A stretch of DNA of 64,000 nucleotides from Erwinia sp. E602 (lineage in GTDB: Bacteria > Pseudomonadota > Gammaproteobacteria > Enterobacterales > Enterobacteriaceae), in NCBI RefSeq assembly GCF_018141005.1, contig NZ_CP046582.1, positions 372,001 through 436,000 of the forward strand. Reading direction: 5' to 3'. Every line of letters starts with the position of its first letter. Within the stretch, counting starts at the first letter, position 1. The translations under genes were made by a program, and so were the position numbers. Under the pieces are notes generated by a model. That model searched no databases, was not told the DNA's origin, and saw nothing but the letters and a program-made list of their open reading frames with translations. Positions 24,055 to 36,220 of the stretch are shown here, piece by piece.

Positions 24055-24486
24055 ATGTACCGCATCGGGCAACTGGCAAATCTGGCTGACGTCACGCCGG
24101 ACACCATTCGTTTCTATGAGAAGCAACAGATGATGGATCATCAGGTCCGTACTGAGGGCGGCTTTCGGCTTTACAGTGAGAACGACCTGCAGCGACTGAA
24201 GTTTATTCGCTATGGTCGCCAGCTGGGTTTCACCCTGGAGGCGATCCGCGAACTGCTGTCGATCCGCGTCGACCCTGAGCATCATACCTGTCAGGAGTCG
24301 AAATCGATCGTACAGAAGCGTCTGAACGAGGTGGAGAGCATGATCGCCGAGCTGCAGCATATGCACCGTTCGCTGACGCGGCTCAATGATGCCTGCTGCG
24401 GCACCGCGCACAGTAGCCGGTACTGTTCCATTCTGGAAGCTCTCGAGCAGGGGGCCAGCACATCAAACGCTAAAGCGGCAGATTGA
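24055..24486 (+). CDS. zntR: Zn(II)-responsive transcriptional regulator ZntR
   Basis: A 143-residue MerR-family activator. The winged helix-turn-helix is N-terminal (MYRIGQLANLADVTPDTIRF). A coiled-coil dimer helix and the zinc site Cys79, Cys114, Cys115, His119 and Cys124 follow, all as in E. coli ZntR. It activates the zinc exporter gene zntA by distorting its promoter; zntA is not in this window. The place between rplQ and arfA matches E. coli, except that yhdN is missing. Confidence 0.95.
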   Translation: MYRIGQLANLADVTPDTIRFYEKQQMMDHQVRTEGGFRLYSENDLQRLKFIRYGRQLGFTLEAIRELLSIRVDPEHHTCQESKSIVQKRLNEVESMIAELQHMHRSLTRLNDACCGTAHSSRYCSILEALEQGASTSNAKAAD

Positions 24487-24542
24487 AATTCAGCGAATAG
24501 CGGACTATATTTATCGCCGCTAATCACACAAAGGAGAGATCC

Positions 24543-24800
24543 ATGACCCGCTATCAACACAAGAAAGGCATTATCCGCGATAACGCACTTGAAGCCCTGT
24601 TGCATGACCCGTTGTTTAAAATCAGAGTTGAAGAAAATCAGAAGGGCAAAGGCAGCTACCGGCGCAAAGCAAAACACGCACAGAAAGGTAACTGGGAGGC
24701 CAGTGGTAAAGCCGCTAACAGCGACGTTACCACTGGCCTTCTGCTTTCTCGGGCAAAAAAAACGCCAGCTCTCAGACTGGCGGTTTTACTGACAGGCTGA
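24543..24800 (+). CDS. arfA: Alternative ribosome-rescue factor ArfA
   Basis: ArfA recruits RF2 to ribosomes stalled on mRNAs without a stop codon. Residues 1-55 ([36 protein letters not shown]) match the active E. coli N-terminal region. The open frame is 85 codons against 72 in E. coli, with a hydrophobic tail. A 13-base-pair hairpin within the frame (24697-24739) and a terminator (24755-24787) mean that most transcripts should lack the stop codon. In E. coli such truncated ArfA is tagged by tmRNA and becomes active only when trans-translation fails. Confidence 0.93.
   Translation: MTRYQHKKGIIRDNALEALLHDPLFKIRVEENQKGKGSYRRKAKHAQKGNWEASGKAANSDVTTGLLLSRAKKTPALRLAVLLTG
24697..24739 (+). promoter_or_regulatory. 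Hairpin inside arfA (RNase III/truncation signal)
   Basis: AGGCCAGTGGTAA at 24697-24709 pairs perfectly with TTACCACTGGCCT at 24727-24739 around a 17-base loop. In E. coli arfA mRNA is cut by RNase III or terminated at such a stem, which makes a non-stop message. Confidence 0.8.
24755..24787. terminator. Bidirectional terminator between arfA and mscL
   Basis: An A-run, ACGCCAG, an eight-base loop, CTGGCGGT and a T-run. It serves arfA on the plus strand, still within its frame, and mscL on the minus strand. Confidence 0.8.
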
Positions 24801-24807
24801 CCGGTTA

Positions 24808-25221
24808 TTACAGCGGTTTGTTATTCTGTTCTTTCAGCAGGTCGCGGATTTCTGACAGCAGGGTCTCTTCCGCTGAAGGTTTGGCTACCGGTTTCTCGAC
24901 TTCTTTCTTTTTATAGAGCCTGTTCATCAGCTTGATGGCCATGAAGATGGCAAACGCAACGATAACAAAATCAAACACCGTCTGCAGGAACGCACCATAC
25001 TCCATCACCACGGCCGGGGTGGCGCCATCAGCGGGCTTAAGCACCCAGCTAAACTGTTTAAAGTCGACACCACCGATCAGCAACCCCAGCGGCGGCATAA
25101 TGATATTTGCTACCAGTGATGAGACGATCTTGCCAAACGCCGCACCAATAATGACACCCACCGCCAGATCGACGACGTTGCCACGCATCGCGAAATCGCG
25201 AAACTCTTTGAATAAACTCAT
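24808..25221 (-). CDS. mscL: Large-conductance mechanosensitive channel MscL
   Basis: A 137-residue inner-membrane channel that opens under membrane tension to release solutes on osmotic downshock. It has the N-terminal amphipathic helix ([20 protein letters not shown]), TM1 with the [12 protein letters not shown] gate, TM2 and a C-terminal helix bundle. The start at 25221 matches E. coli; an in-frame ATG four codons upstream is rejected. It is convergent with arfA. Confidence 0.96.
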   Translation of the reverse strand: MSLFKEFRDFAMRGNVVDLAVGVIIGAAFGKIVSSLVANIIMPPLGLLIGGVDFKQFSWVLKPADGATPAVVMEYGAFLQTVFDFVIVAFAIFMAIKLMNRLYKKKEVEKPVAKPSAEETLLSEIRDLLKEQNNKPL

Positions 25222-25343
25222 GCTTCTCTCCATTCCTGTGCCAATGATACAAGTCTAACAAACGATCGCACTTTTTCCATAACGTGAAAAGATTAATCCT
25301 TAACGCCCGCCCAGTCCCGAACTGCCAACTGCCTGGGTCGCGA

Positions 25344-26720
25344 TTACAGAAAGAACGGACTGGGCTGAAACAGACGCTCAACATCAGGGACGAATTTTTT
25401 ATCGGTCAGGAACATGATCACATGATCGCCCTGCTCAATGCGCAGATCGTTACTGGCGATCATCACATCGTTACCGCGCACCACGCCGCCGATGATGGTG
25501 CCCGGTGGGAGTTTGATCTCTTCGATCATCCGGCCCACCACCCGCGAGGTGGACTCTTCACCGTGGGCAATCGCCTCGATCGCTTCCGCCACGCCGCGGC
25601 GCAGGGAAGAGACGCCGACGATATCTGCTTTACGCACATGGCTCAGCAGAGCCGAAATGGTGGCCTGCTGCGGGGAGATGGCAATGTCGATCACGCTGCC
25701 CTGCACCAGGTCAACATAGGCGCGGCGCTGGATCAGCACCATCGCTTTCTTCGCTCCCATCCGCTTGGCGAGCATCGCGGACATGATGTTGGCCTCGTCA
25801 TCGTTGGTGATGGCGATAAACAGATCGATCTGATCGATATGCTCTTCGGCCAACAGCTCCTGATCCGAGGCGTCGCCGTAAAACACGATAGTGTTCTGCA
25901 GGTTCTCTGCCAGTTCTGCGGCACGTTGCTGGTCACGCTCGATCAGCTTCACGCTGTAGTTTTTCTCCAGCCGCTGCGCCAGGCCAAAGCCGATGTTGCC
26001 GCCGCCGACGATCATTATGCGCTTATAAGGCTTCTCCAGACGTTGATACTCACTCATCACCGCCCGAATGTGCTGGCTGGCGGCGATAAAGAATACTTCA
26101 TCCCCGGCCTCGATCACCGTCGATCCCTGCGGGCGGATCGGACGGTCCTGGCGAAAGATTGCCACCACGCGGGTATCAATGTGTGGCATATGATCGCGCA
26201 TGATCGACAGGGCGTTCCCCACCAGTGGCCCACCGTAGTAGGCTTTGACGACCGCAAGGCTGACTTTGCCTTCGGCAAAGTTAACCACCTGCAGCGCACC
26301 CGGATACTCGATCAGCCGGTAGATATTGTCGATCACCAGCTGTTCGGGAGAGATCAGATGGTCGATCGGCACGGCTTCAGGGATAAACAGCTTATCTGCG
26401 GCGCGGATGTAGTCCGGCGCGCGGATACGGGCGATGCGGTTTGGGGTGTTAAACAGCGAATAGGCAACCTGACAGGCGATCATATTGGTTTCGTCAGAGT
26501 TGGTCACGGCAACCAGCATGTCGGCATCTTCCGCGCCGGCGTCCCGCAGCACGCGTGGATGCGAACCATGGCCCTGAACCACCCGCAGATCAAACTTATC
26601 CTGCAGCTGGCGCAGACGAAGAGGGTCTGTGTCGACCACGGTAATATCGTTGTTTTCACCGACAAGGTTCTCTGCGAGCGTACCGCCAACCTGTCCTGCG
26701 CCAAGAATGATAATTTTCAT
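25344..26720 (-). CDS. trkA: Trk system potassium uptake protein TrkA
   Basis: A 458-residue peripheral membrane protein with two RCK (TrkA-N/TrkA-C) units. The nucleotide-binding motifs are [12 protein letters not shown] near residue 5 and [12 protein letters not shown] near residue 236. It binds NAD(H) and gates the TrkH/TrkG potassium transporters. It lies 60 bases after rsmB in the def-fmt-rsmB-trkA run, as in E. coli. Confidence 0.97.
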   Translation of the reverse strand: MKIIILGAGQVGGTLAENLVGENNDITVVDTDPLRLRQLQDKFDLRVVQGHGSHPRVLRDAGAEDADMLVAVTNSDETNMIACQVAYSLFNTPNRIARIRAPDYIRAADKLFIPEAVPIDHLISPEQLVIDNIYRLIEYPGALQVVNFAEGKVSLAVVKAYYGGPLVGNALSIMRDHMPHIDTRVVAIFRQDRPIRPQGSTVIEAGDEVFFIAASQHIRAVMSEYQRLEKPYKRIMIVGGGNIGFGLAQRLEKNYSVKLIERDQQRAAELAENLQNTIVFYGDASDQELLAEEHIDQIDLFIAITNDDEANIMSAMLAKRMGAKKAMVLIQRRAYVDLVQGSVIDIAISPQQATISALLSHVRKADIVGVSSLRRGVAEAIEAIAHGEESTSRVVGRMIEEIKLPPGTIIGGVVRGNDVMIASNDLRIEQGDHVIMFLTDKKFVPDVERLFQPSPFFL

Positions 26721-26780
26721 GATATTCAGTCTGTCTGGTGATCGTGCGGGTTATGGCACCGCGGGACGGTGCCATCTCTG

Positions 26781-28070
26781 TTACTGTTTTATCAATTTAG
26801 CGTAGTAGAAGCCATCACCGCCTTCCGGCTGTGGGAACACCTGAATGCCCGGCTGCTGCTGGGTGCCGGTTTCCGTCAGTCGGGCATCGGCGTGGCGCTG
26901 CAGAAATGCGCTTATCTGCAGGTGATTCTCTTCCGGCAAAATTGAGCAGGTGGCGTAAAGCAGAGTGCCGCCGGTTTTCAGGTGCGGCCAGACCGCATCG
27001 AGGATCTGCTGCTGCAGCGCGGCCAGTTCAGGGATATCGCGATCGCGGCGCAGCCATTTGATATCCGGATGGCGACGAATCACACCGGTGGCCGAACAGG
27101 GGGCATCCAGTAAGATACGGTCGAACTGCCGATCTCCACACCATTCTGCCGGCGTGCGGCCGTCTCCCTGCTTAACCTCTGCCTGCATAGCCAGGCGCTG
27201 CAGGTTCTCACTGACCCTGGTCAGGCGCTGAGCATCCACATCGACCGCCATCACCTGAGCCTGAGGTGCCGCTTCCAGAATATGGGTGGTTTTTCCGCCC
27301 GGCGCGGCGCAGAGGTCGAGAATTGACTCGCCGTTCTGCGGATCGAGCAGGGCAACGCAGCCCTGAGCGGAGGCATCCTGTACCGTGACCCAGCCCTGCT
27401 CAAATCCCGGCAGCTGGCTGACGGCGCACGGTGCCTCCAGGCGCAGCGCATCCGCATGCTCAGGGTGAGCAAACGCCTGTTTGCCGCTCTCCTGCAGCAG
27501 CTGCAGCCAGGCGTCACGGGTGTGGTGCTGGCGGTTAACGCGCAGCCACATCGGTGGGCGCTGGTTATTAGCCTCGACGATCTGCTGCCACTCTGCAGGC
27601 CAGGCCCGTTGCAGCCGTTCCAGCAGCCATTTCGGATGCAGATAACGCTGCTCGCCGACGTTCATCTGCTGTGTAAGCTCTTCCTGCTGGCGCTGGAACT
27701 GACGCAGAACGCCGTTGATCAACCCTTTTAACTGCGGTCGCTTAAGGCTTACCGCCCCCTCGACGGTTTCCGCCAGTGCGGCATGCGCCGGAATGCGGGT
27801 AAACATCAGCTGATACAGGCCTACCATAATCAGGAAGTGCAGCACCCGCTGCTTGCCGGTCATCGGGCGGGACATCAGCCTGTTGACGATCCCCTCCAGC
27901 TGCGGCAGCGTACGCAGCACGCCGTAGCACAGCTCCTGTAACAGAGCACTGTCTTTCTCGCCCACGCTTTTCTGTGCGGCAGGCAGCACGTTACTGAGAG
28001 ACTGCCCTTGCTCAATGACTTTTTCGAGAGTCTGCGCGGCAACGCTGCGTAAATTGATCTTTGTTTTCAT
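26781..28070 (-). CDS. rsmB: 16S rRNA (cytosine-967-C5) methyltransferase RsmB
   Basis: A 429-residue enzyme. An N-terminal NusB-like RNA-binding domain (1-130) is followed by a SAM-dependent methyltransferase domain with [14 protein letters not shown] (SAM motif), [16 protein letters not shown] and [10 protein letters not shown], which hold the two catalytic cysteines. It makes m5C967 in 16S rRNA. Confidence 0.97.
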   Translation of the reverse strand: MKTKINLRSVAAQTLEKVIEQGQSLSNVLPAAQKSVGEKDSALLQELCYGVLRTLPQLEGIVNRLMSRPMTGKQRVLHFLIMVGLYQLMFTRIPAHAALAETVEGAVSLKRPQLKGLINGVLRQFQRQQEELTQQMNVGEQRYLHPKWLLERLQRAWPAEWQQIVEANNQRPPMWLRVNRQHHTRDAWLQLLQESGKQAFAHPEHADALRLEAPCAVSQLPGFEQGWVTVQDASAQGCVALLDPQNGESILDLCAAPGGKTTHILEAAPQAQVMAVDVDAQRLTRVSENLQRLAMQAEVKQGDGRTPAEWCGDRQFDRILLDAPCSATGVIRRHPDIKWLRRDRDIPELAALQQQILDAVWPHLKTGGTLLYATCSILPEENHLQISAFLQRHADARLTETGTQQQPGIQVFPQPEGGDGFYYAKLIKQ

Positions 28071-28119
28071 AGTGAGATTCGCAAGTCAAACGGCCCGGCA
28101 ATGCTGCCGGGCGGGGGGA

Positions 28120-29067
28120 TCAGGCAATGATATTGCCAGGCGTAAACCATTCACGGCGGGAGTTAAGCAGGTCCTGAGCTTTCATCGCTTTTTTACCTGC
28201 GGGTTGCAGCTCTTCAATATTCAGCACGCCATTCGCGGTCACCACCTGAATGCCCTGCTTATCTGCCTGCAGAATTTCGCCCGGCTGATGGCCGTTGACC
28301 GCAGGCAGCACCGAGGCTTTCCAGACTTTAACCGGCTGTTCATCAATGATGAAATAGCTGACCGGCCACGGGTTAAACGCACGGACGCAGCGCTCCAGCT
28401 GGGCGGCAGACAGCGACCAGTCCAGACGCGCTTCCTCTTTACTCAGCTTCTCAGCGTAGCTGACCCGCGCTTCGTCCTGCACTTCTGCCTCTGCGGTGCC
28501 GTCGGCTAACTGCTGCAGCGTGGTGAGCATGCCGGTCGGCCCAAGCTGTGCCAGCTTGTCATACAGCGTGGCGCTGGTATCGGTTGGCTCAATCGGCAGC
28601 GCCAGCTTATGCAGCATATCGCCAGTATCGAGGCCAACGTCCATCTGCATGATGGTCACGCCCGTTTCGGCATCACCGGCCCACAGTGAGCGTTGGATCG
28701 GGGCGGCACCACGCCACAGCGGCAGCAGCGAACCGTGGACGTTGATGCAGCCAAGCCGCGGCATCTCCAGCACGGCTTTCGGCAGAATCAGGCCATAGGC
28801 CACTACCACCATCACGTCAGCGTTCAGCTGGGCGACCAGCTGCTGGTTCTCTTCGGGGCGTAGCGACTTAGGCTGATACACCGGGATCTGATGCTGCTCA
28901 GCCAGTTGTTTAACCGGGCTGGCAGTCAGCTTATTGCCGCGGCCGGCGGGGCGATCGGGCTGAGTAAATACGCCGACGATCTGGTGCCCGGAAGACAACA
29001 GCGCGTCAAGATGACGCGCTGCAAAGTCAGGGGTGCCGGCAAAAATGATTTTTAACGATTCGGACAC
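28120..29067 (-). CDS. fmt: Methionyl-tRNA formyltransferase
   Basis: A 315-residue enzyme that formylates initiator Met-tRNA using 10-formyl-THF. Motifs: [20 protein letters not shown] at the N-terminus and [15 protein letters not shown] in the active site. The GTG at 29067, with GGGAA upstream, gives the E. coli N-terminus and length; a TTG at 29085 is rejected. It is 23 bases behind def, and both act on the N-terminal formyl group. Confidence 0.96.
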   Translation of the reverse strand: MSESLKIIFAGTPDFAARHLDALLSSGHQIVGVFTQPDRPAGRGNKLTASPVKQLAEQHQIPVYQPKSLRPEENQQLVAQLNADVMVVVAYGLILPKAVLEMPRLGCINVHGSLLPLWRGAAPIQRSLWAGDAETGVTIMQMDVGLDTGDMLHKLALPIEPTDTSATLYDKLAQLGPTGMLTTLQQLADGTAEAEVQDEARVSYAEKLSKEEARLDWSLSAAQLERCVRAFNPWPVSYFIIDEQPVKVWKASVLPAVNGHQPGEILQADKQGIQVVTANGVLNIEELQPAGKKAMKAQDLLNSRREWFTPGNIIA

Positions 29068-29090
29068 GGTGTTCCCTTTAGTCAAGGCTC

Positions 29091-29600
29091 TCAGTCACGG
29101 GCATTCTGGCGATACAGTTTTTCGAGCTTCTGACGGATGCGCTGACGCTTCATCGGCGAGAGATAATCAATAAACAGTTTACCGACCAGGTGATCCATTT
29201 CGTGCTGAATGCAGATCGCAAGCAGGCCATCGGCCTCCAGCTCAAAGCTGTTGCCATCACGGTCTAACGCGCGGATCTTAACTTTCTCTGAACGCGGTAC
29301 CAGCGCACGCTGTTCCGGGATCGACAGGCAGCCCTCTTCGATGCCGGTTTCGCCGCTCTGTTCCAGCAGTTCCGGGTTAATTAACACCAGCGGCTGGTCG
29401 TGATTCTCTGAGACGTCAATCACGATAATACGCTGGTGAATATCGACCTGAGTAGCGGCCAGACCGATGCCTTCTTCGGCCTTCATCGTTTCAAACATAT
29501 CATCAACGATACGCTGAATATCGGCGTTTACTGCCTTAACCGGGGTCGCGACGATGCGCAGGCGATCGTCAGGAAAATGTAATACCTGCAAAACTGACAT
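29091..29600 (-). CDS. def: Peptide deformylase
   Basis: A 169-residue metalloenzyme that removes the formyl group from nascent proteins. The three family motifs are intact: GIGLAATQ (44-51), EGCLSIP (metal ligand Cys91) and QHEMDH (His133, Glu134, His137). First gene of def-fmt-rsmB-trkA, divergent from dprA. Confidence 0.98.
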   Translation of the reverse strand: MSVLQVLHFPDDRLRIVATPVKAVNADIQRIVDDMFETMKAEEGIGLAATQVDIHQRIIVIDVSENHDQPLVLINPELLEQSGETGIEEGCLSIPEQRALVPRSEKVKIRALDRDGNSFELEADGLLAICIQHEMDHLVGKLFIDYLSPMKRQRIRQKLEKLYRQNARD

Positions 29601-29726
29601 AACGTTCCAGATCTGTATTCAAGGGATGAAAGAATTATTCGTCGTATTGTAGACATTTCAGTCGGTGATTGACAGCATTCACCGCAGGGAACCTTCCGCC
29701 GGAAGGGGCAAATCAGGGAAGAGACG

Positions 29727-30851
29727 ATGTTGCCAGTCGAGTGTGCCTTGCGATTATCCGGGGTGGCGGGATTATCCAGCCTTCGTCGCCTGCAGTTGCT
29801 GGACAAACTGGTGCCGTTGCACCGGCCTGCGGGTGTGGAGCTGGCAGCAGCGGGTCTGTCTGTCGAGCAGCAGCGGGCATTCCTGGATTATGACCCTCGC
29901 ATCATCGAACAAACGCTGGCGTGGCTGGAAACGGACGGCAACGTTTTCCTGACTGCCAACGACCCCCGCTACTCCGACCGGCTGAGAAACATCAGTAATT
30001 TCCCGTTGATGTTATTCGTGCAGGGTGATGCGGCACTGCTATCGTCGCCACAGCTGGCGGTGGTCGGTAGCCGCAACTGTTCCCATTATGGCCGCGAGTG
30101 GGGCAGCTGGTTCTGCCAGGCGCTGGCGCTGAGTGGGCTGACCATCACCAGCGGCCTGGCGCTGGGCGTTGACAGCGTGGCGCATCGTGCGGCGCTGGAG
30201 GTACAGGGAAAAACGCTGGCGGTGTTGGGGTGCGGGCTGAGCACCATCTATCCTGCTCGCAACCGGCTGCTGGCCCGCCAGATTGTCGACGCCGGGGGCA
30301 CGCTGGTCTCGGAATTTCCTCTGCACCTGCCGCCGGTGGCCAGCCATTTTCCCCGCCGTAACCGGATCATCAGCGGGTTAAGTCTGGGCGTGCTGGTGGT
30401 GGAAGCGGCGATGCGCAGCGGGTCGCTGGTGACGGCACGGCTGGCGCTGGAGCAAAACCGCGACATTTTCGCGCTGCCAGGCGCGCTGGGAAATCCCGGC
30501 AGTGAAGGAACCCACTGGCTTATTCAACAGGGGGCGTTGCTGGTTGCCCATCCAAATAATATTATTGAACAGTTACAGAGCGATTTGACCTGGCTGCCCG
30601 AACGGCCACAGTTGGTAAACATTTCCACAGAGAGTGGCATTCCTTCATTGCCATTTCCCGAGCTGTTGGCTAACGTAGGAGATGAGGTTACACCTGTTGA
30701 CGTCGTCGCTGAACGTGCCGGCCAACCTGTGCCAGCCATCGTAGCTAAGCTGCTTGAGCTGGAGTTAGCAGGGTGGATCGCAGCTGTACCCGGCGGCTAT
30801 GTCCGATTGAGGAGGGCAAGCCATGTTCGACGTTCTAATGTACTTATTTGA
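29727..30851 (+). CDS. dprA: DNA-processing protein DprA (Smf)
   Basis: A 374-residue protein, the same as E. coli. An N-terminal SAM-like domain, a Rossmann-fold core ([45 protein letters not shown]) and a C-terminal winged helix (about 305-374). In transformable bacteria DprA loads RecA on incoming single-stranded DNA. Its role in enterobacteria is not settled. The frame overlaps smg by 29 bases. Confidence 0.95.
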   Translation: MLPVECALRLSGVAGLSSLRRLQLLDKLVPLHRPAGVELAAAGLSVEQQRAFLDYDPRIIEQTLAWLETDGNVFLTANDPRYSDRLRNISNFPLMLFVQGDAALLSSPQLAVVGSRNCSHYGREWGSWFCQALALSGLTITSGLALGVDSVAHRAALEVQGKTLAVLGCGLSTIYPARNRLLARQIVDAGGTLVSEFPLHLPPVASHFPRRNRIISGLSLGVLVVEAAMRSGSLVTARLALEQNRDIFALPGALGNPGSEGTHWLIQQGALLVAHPNNIIEQLQSDLTWLPERPQLVNISTESGIPSLPFPELLANVGDEVTPVDVVAERAGQPVPAIVAKLLELELAGWIAAVPGGYVRLRRASHVRRSNVLI

Positions 30852-31296
30852 AACCTATATCCATAGCGATGCCGAAATGCGCGTCGATCAGGATAAGCTG
30901 ACTGATGATTTAACCGACGCCGGTTTTCATCGTGAAGATATTTATAATGCGTTGAACTGGTTGGAAAAGCTGGGAGATTATCAGGATGGTCTGGTCGCTC
31001 CGATTCAGCTGGCATCCGATCCGCTGTCTATGCGTATCTACACCGAGGAAGAGGGCCATCGTTTAGATGCCAATTGTCGCGGCTTTATTCTGTTCCTTGA
31101 GCAAATTCAGGTGCTGAATCTGGACACCCGCGAAATGGTTATCGAACGTATTATGGCGCTGGATACCCTCGAGTTTGATCTGGACGATCTCAAATGGGTG
31201 GTGCTGATGGTGCTGTTTAACATCCCGGGATGTGAAAATGCCTACCAGCAAATGGAAGAGCTACTTTTCGACGTCAATGAAGGTACACTGCACTGA
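30823..31296 (+). CDS. smg: Smg family protein (DUF494)
   Basis: A 157-residue acidic protein, [20 protein letters not shown] onward, typical of the Smg/DUF494 family found downstream of dprA. The function is unknown. It starts 29 bases inside dprA with GGAGG upstream. Confidence 0.95.
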   Translation: MFDVLMYLFETYIHSDAEMRVDQDKLTDDLTDAGFHREDIYNALNWLEKLGDYQDGLVAPIQLASDPLSMRIYTEEEGHRLDANCRGFILFLEQIQVLNLDTREMVIERIMALDTLEFDLDDLKWVVLMVLFNIPGCENAYQQMEELLFDVNEGTLH

Positions 31297-31321
31297 AGAT
31301 TGATCGGGTGTAGACAACGTT

Positions 31322-31891
31322 ATGAACAAAACAGCGCTTTTCGCTGTGCACAAAAATGATCCCTGCCCCCAGTGTGGGGCAGAGCTGGTTATTCGCTCCG
31401 GAAAACACGGTGCCTTTATGGGCTGCTCACACTACCCGGAGTGCGACTTCATTCGCCCACTTCAGCGTCAGGCTGACGGGCACATCATTAAAGTACTTGA
31501 GGGACAGTTCTGTCCTGCATGCGGTGCCGAACTGGCACTGCGGCAGGGGCGCTACGGCATGTTTATCGCCTGCAGCCGCTATCCCGAATGCGATCACACC
31601 GAAACCATCGATAAACCGGATGAGACTACGCTCGCCTGCCCGCAGTGTTCCAGCGGCAAGCTGGTGCAGCGGCGCTCGCGCTACGGCAAAACCTTCCACG
31701 CCTGCGACCGTTATCCGGATTGTCAGTTTGCGGTGAATTTTACCCCGCAGGAAGGGGAGTGCGCGTACTGCCATTTCCCGTTGCTGATTGAAAAGAAAAC
31801 GGCCAGAGGCGTGAAGCGTTTTTGCGCCAGTAAAGCCTGTGGAAAACCCGTCATAGCAGGAAACAGTAGTGAAGATGAATCACGTGAATGA
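31322..31891 (+). CDS. yrdD: YrdD family topoisomerase-type zinc-finger protein
   Basis: A 189-residue protein of four topoisomerase-I-like zinc ribbons (CPQC...C near residues 15-41, [13 protein letters not shown] near 62, [13 protein letters not shown] near 100, CAYC near 143). Only the ribbons are present, without a catalytic toprim domain. It probably binds single-stranded nucleic acid; the role is unknown. It overlaps tsaC by 23 bases. Confidence 0.93.
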   Translation: MNKTALFAVHKNDPCPQCGAELVIRSGKHGAFMGCSHYPECDFIRPLQRQADGHIIKVLEGQFCPACGAELALRQGRYGMFIACSRYPECDHTETIDKPDETTLACPQCSSGKLVQRRSRYGKTFHACDRYPDCQFAVNFTPQEGECAYCHFPLLIEKKTARGVKRFCASKACGKPVIAGNSSEDESRE

Positions 31892-32441
31892 CTCTTTATC
31901 GCAGTGCGTGGCGCAGCTGCGCCAGTCAGCGGTTATTGCCTACCCGACAGAAGCGGTGTTTGGTTTAGGCTGTGACCCCGACAGCGAAGCGGCGGTAATG
32001 CAGCTGCTGGCGCTGAAACGACGCCCGGTGGAGAAGGGGTTGATCCTGATCGCTGCGGATTATCAGCAGCTGATGCCCTATATTGCCGATGAGCGGCTCA
32101 CCCCTGAGCAACGCCAGCGTATGTTTTCCCGCTGGCCTGGCCCGGTGACCTGGGTACTGCCGGCAAGGGCGGATACGCCGCGCTGGCTGACCGGGCGGTT
32201 TAGCTCACTGGCGGTGCGCGTGAGCGATCATGCCGGCGTGGTTGAACTGTGCCAGGCCTTCGGTAAACCGCTGGTCTCTACCAGTGCCAATCTGACAGGT
32301 CTTGAGCCGTGCCGCAACGTGGCTGAAGTGCGGGCTCAGTTCGGTGACGATTTCCCGGTGCTGGTGGCAGAAACCGGCGGCCGTCAGAATCCTTCGGAAA
32401 TTCGTGATGTCATCACCGGTGACCTTATTCGTCAGGGATAA
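31869..32441 (+). CDS. tsaC: L-threonylcarbamoyladenylate synthase TsaC
   Basis: A 190-residue YrdC/Sua5-domain enzyme that makes threonylcarbamoyl-AMP from Thr, bicarbonate and ATP, the first step of t6A37 in tRNAs reading ANN codons. Motifs: [29 protein letters not shown] and STSANLTG. The GTG at 31869 lies seven bases after AGGA and gives the E. coli length. An ATG at 31875 is a possible alternative. Confidence 0.94.
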   Translation: MKMNHVNDSLSQCVAQLRQSAVIAYPTEAVFGLGCDPDSEAAVMQLLALKRRPVEKGLILIAADYQQLMPYIADERLTPEQRQRMFSRWPGPVTWVLPARADTPRWLTGRFSSLAVRVSDHAGVVELCQAFGKPLVSTSANLTGLEPCRNVAEVRAQFGDDFPVLVAETGGRQNPSEIRDVITGDLIRQG

Positions 32442-32447
32442 AATACG

Positions 32448-33266
32448 ATGTCCTCATTTGTAGTGTTCGGCAATCCGATTAATCACAGTAAATCTCCGCG
32501 CATCCATCAGCTGTTTGCTGAACAGACCGCGATTCCCCATCCTTACGATCGTCTGTGCGCACCGGTGGATGACTTTGCGGCCAGCGTGGCTGAATTCATC
32601 GCGGCGGGCGGCGGCGGTGCCAACGTGACGCTACCGTTTAAGCAGCAGGCGTTCGAGCTGGCCGATGAGCTGACCGAGCGTGCGGCGCTGGCCGGTGCGG
32701 TGAACACGCTGAAGAAGCTGGACGATGGCCGTCTGCTCGGTGACAACACCGACGGTATTGGCCTGTTAAGCGATCTTCAGCGCCAGCAGCTGATCCGGTC
32801 CGGCGATCGGATCCTGCTGATTGGGGCGGGAGGGGCCGCGCGCGGCGTGATCCTGCCGCTGCTTTCTGCTGGCTGCAGCGTGACCATTGTTAACCGCACG
32901 CACGCAAAGGCTGAGGAGCTGGCACAGCTGTTTGCCCACCACGGCGGCGTGCGGGCGCTCGCTCGTGACGAACTGGCCGGCGCAGAGTTTGAGCTGGTGA
33001 TCAACGCCACCTCAAGTGGCGTATCCGGCGCGGTGCCCGACCTGCCAGCACAGCTGGTGAATAGCGGTACGCGCTGCTACGACATGTTCTATCAGGTGGG
33101 AGATACCCCGTTCCTGCACTGGTGCCGTCTGCAGGGAGCCAGCCAGATGGCTGACGGCCTGGGAATGCTGGTGGGCCAGGCTGCGCATGCCTTTATGCTG
33201 TGGCACGGCGTTATGCCGGATATCACCCCGGTGATTGCCCGGCTGAAGCAGGAGATGAGCGCGTGA
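32448..33266 (+). CDS. aroE: Shikimate dehydrogenase (NADP+)
   Basis: A 272-residue enzyme that reduces 3-dehydroshikimate to shikimate in aromatic amino-acid synthesis. Motifs: [12 protein letters not shown] (substrate), NVTLPFK (catalytic Lys) and GAGGAARG (NADP). Six bases after tsaC. Next to it E. coli has yrdB; here only a nine-codon frame is left. Confidence 0.97.
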   Translation: MSSFVVFGNPINHSKSPRIHQLFAEQTAIPHPYDRLCAPVDDFAASVAEFIAAGGGGANVTLPFKQQAFELADELTERAALAGAVNTLKKLDDGRLLGDNTDGIGLLSDLQRQQLIRSGDRILLIGAGGAARGVILPLLSAGCSVTIVNRTHAKAEELAQLFAHHGGVRALARDELAGAEFELVINATSSGVSGAVPDLPAQLVNSGTRCYDMFYQVGDTPFLHWCRLQGASQMADGLGMLVGQAAHAFMLWHGVMPDITPVIARLKQEMSA

Positions 33267-33292
33267 ACCCGGCAATAAAGGAGAGCAGGTAA
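33263..33292 (+). pseudogene. Possible remnant of yrdB
   Basis: A GTG overlapping the aroE stop (GTGA) opens a nine-codon frame [10 protein letters not shown]. coli yrdB sits here and starts MNQAI, so the first codons look like what is left of a lost yrdB. The match is short and may be chance. Confidence 0.3.
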
Positions 33293-33303
33293 AACGATCG
33301 GGG

Positions 33304-33852
33304 TCAGGTCTGGCTCTCTTCGGCCAGGTAGTCATCCTTCCAGCCGACATAGTTGTTCGCGGAATAGAGCAGGCCGGCAATTTCAGCCTCCGTTAACGGG
33401 CGGACTTTGCGGGCCGGGCTGCCTAAATAGAGATGGCCGCTCTCCAGCCGCTTGCCCGGCGCGACCAGGCTACCGGCACCAATCATCACATCATCCTCTA
33501 TTACTACACCGTCCAGTACGATCGTTCCCATGCCAACCAGTACCCGGTTGCCAATCCTGCAGCCGTGCAGCATCACCTTATGGCCAACGGTAACATCCTC
33601 TCCAATCACCAGCGGGTGACCTTCAGGCTTTACCGCAGACTTATGGGTGACGTGCAGTACGCATCCGTCCTGGATATTGCTGCGTTTCCCGATGGTCACG
33701 CGGTTGACGTCACCGCGGATGGCGACCAGCGGCCAGATTGCCACATCATCCGCCAGCCGGACATCGCCAATCACCACGCTGCTGCTATCGACTCTCACCC
33801 GTTCGCCCAGTTGCGGACTCATACCTTTATAACTACGCAAATTCGTGCTCAT
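33304..33852 (-). CDS. yrdA: Gamma-class carbonic anhydrase-like protein YrdA
   Basis: A 182-residue left-handed beta-helix protein of hexapeptide repeats (VVIGDVRLADDVAIWPLVAI). Likely zinc-binding histidines His67/His70, His91 and His96 lie in VLHVTHKS and VGHKVMLHG. Homologs form trimers; carbonic anhydrase activity is not proven for this branch. It is convergent with aroE and divergent from the rrn promoters. Confidence 0.93.
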   Translation of the reverse strand: MSTNLRSYKGMSPQLGERVRVDSSSVVIGDVRLADDVAIWPLVAIRGDVNRVTIGKRSNIQDGCVLHVTHKSAVKPEGHPLVIGEDVTVGHKVMLHGCRIGNRVLVGMGTIVLDGVVIEDDVMIGAGSLVAPGKRLESGHLYLGSPARKVRPLTEAEIAGLLYSANNYVGWKDDYLAEESQT

Positions 33853-34011
33853 GACAGCCTCTCTGTTAGATCCTTAAGGGTACGCGTTGAGACTAAACGA
33901 TCCTGCAGCGCTTTTCGCCCCTTAAAAATGCCTTAAAAATGCGCGATTAGCCTGATATATCAACGAAGAGAATGAAAAGAAAGCAACCGATAAGAAAGAT
34001 CTAAAAAAGGC

Positions 34012-34039
34012 TTGTGCATTAAATTCGGATCCCTATAAT
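34012..34039 (+). promoter_or_regulatory. rrn promoter P1 with UP element
   Basis: TTGTGC (34012-34017), a 16-base spacer, TATAAT (34034-34039) and a GC-rich discriminator GCGC. A-rich tracts at 33966-34010 fit an UP element. The GC discriminator fits growth-rate and ppGpp control. Confidence 0.88.
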
Positions 34040-34135
34040 GCGCATCCATCGACACGGAACAACGGCTTACAGGCCAGCGTGTTGAGAGGTTCAGGAAGTA
34101 CTCTGAATCGCCGGAAAAAACTTCTCAAAAAGAAG

Positions 34136-34163
34136 TTGACTCCGAAGGAGGAAAGCGTAATAT
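34136..34163 (+). promoter_or_regulatory. rrn promoter P2
   Basis: TTGACT (34136-34141), a 16-base spacer and TAATAT (34158-34163), about 124 bases after P1, the usual P1-P2 distance. Confidence 0.82.
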
Positions 34164-34203
34164 ACGCCACCTCGCAACAGGAAGCTTCGGCACTGATTGC
34201 ACC

Positions 34204-34214
34204 GCTCTTTAACA
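34204..34214 (+). promoter_or_regulatory. boxA antitermination site, rrn leader
   Basis: GCTCTTTAACA matches the boxA core, where NusB and S10 load the antitermination complex. A second boxA-like site lies at 36356-36367 ahead of the 23S gene. Confidence 0.85.
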
Positions 34215-34370
34215 ATTTATCAGACAATCTGTGTGGGCACTCGCAGGATTGATATCAGACACCTTCGGGTGTCAAAAAATATCAAGTCTCACGAGTGAAC
34301 ACATAATGAAATTCATTATGACGTTTTACAGATGAGCATCGCTGCACTTGTTGCAGCAAATCGAACTTTT

Positions 34371-35909
<1,539 letters not shown>

Positions 35910-35983
35910 CCTCAAGATACATTCCCGCGTAGTGTCCACACAGATTGTCTGATGAAAAAGTAACGAGCAGAAAACACCTCGAC

Positions 35984-36060
<77 letters not shown>

Positions 36061-36143
36061 AATTTCGCCTCATGCTGCGTTGTTCGGCCGTCTCGCATAG
36101 CTCACTATGCTTCGCGACCTCACGCCTTGCCTGAGACAAAATT
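36061..36143. repeat. Imperfect palindrome in the tRNA-Ile/tRNA-Ala spacer
   Basis: AATTTCGCCTCATGC on the left matches AATTTTGTCTCAGGC read from the right end, and the centre is GCATAG CTCA CTATGC. The element begins directly behind the tRNA-Ile CCA. It resembles the palindrome at 39487-39606. Confidence 0.6.
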
Positions 36144-36220
36144 ACATTTTCTCTTTCTGAAAAGAAAAGGAAAATAACTCTCCGGAGTTGGTACTGGAAA
36201 GGTTTACTGCACGACTGTAT

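Noticed and set aside
25284..26741. 485-codon open frame on the plus strand
   Set aside because: It lies antisense to trkA, which is a clear full-length family member. The frame has no recognisable motifs and is open because of codon bias on the other strand.
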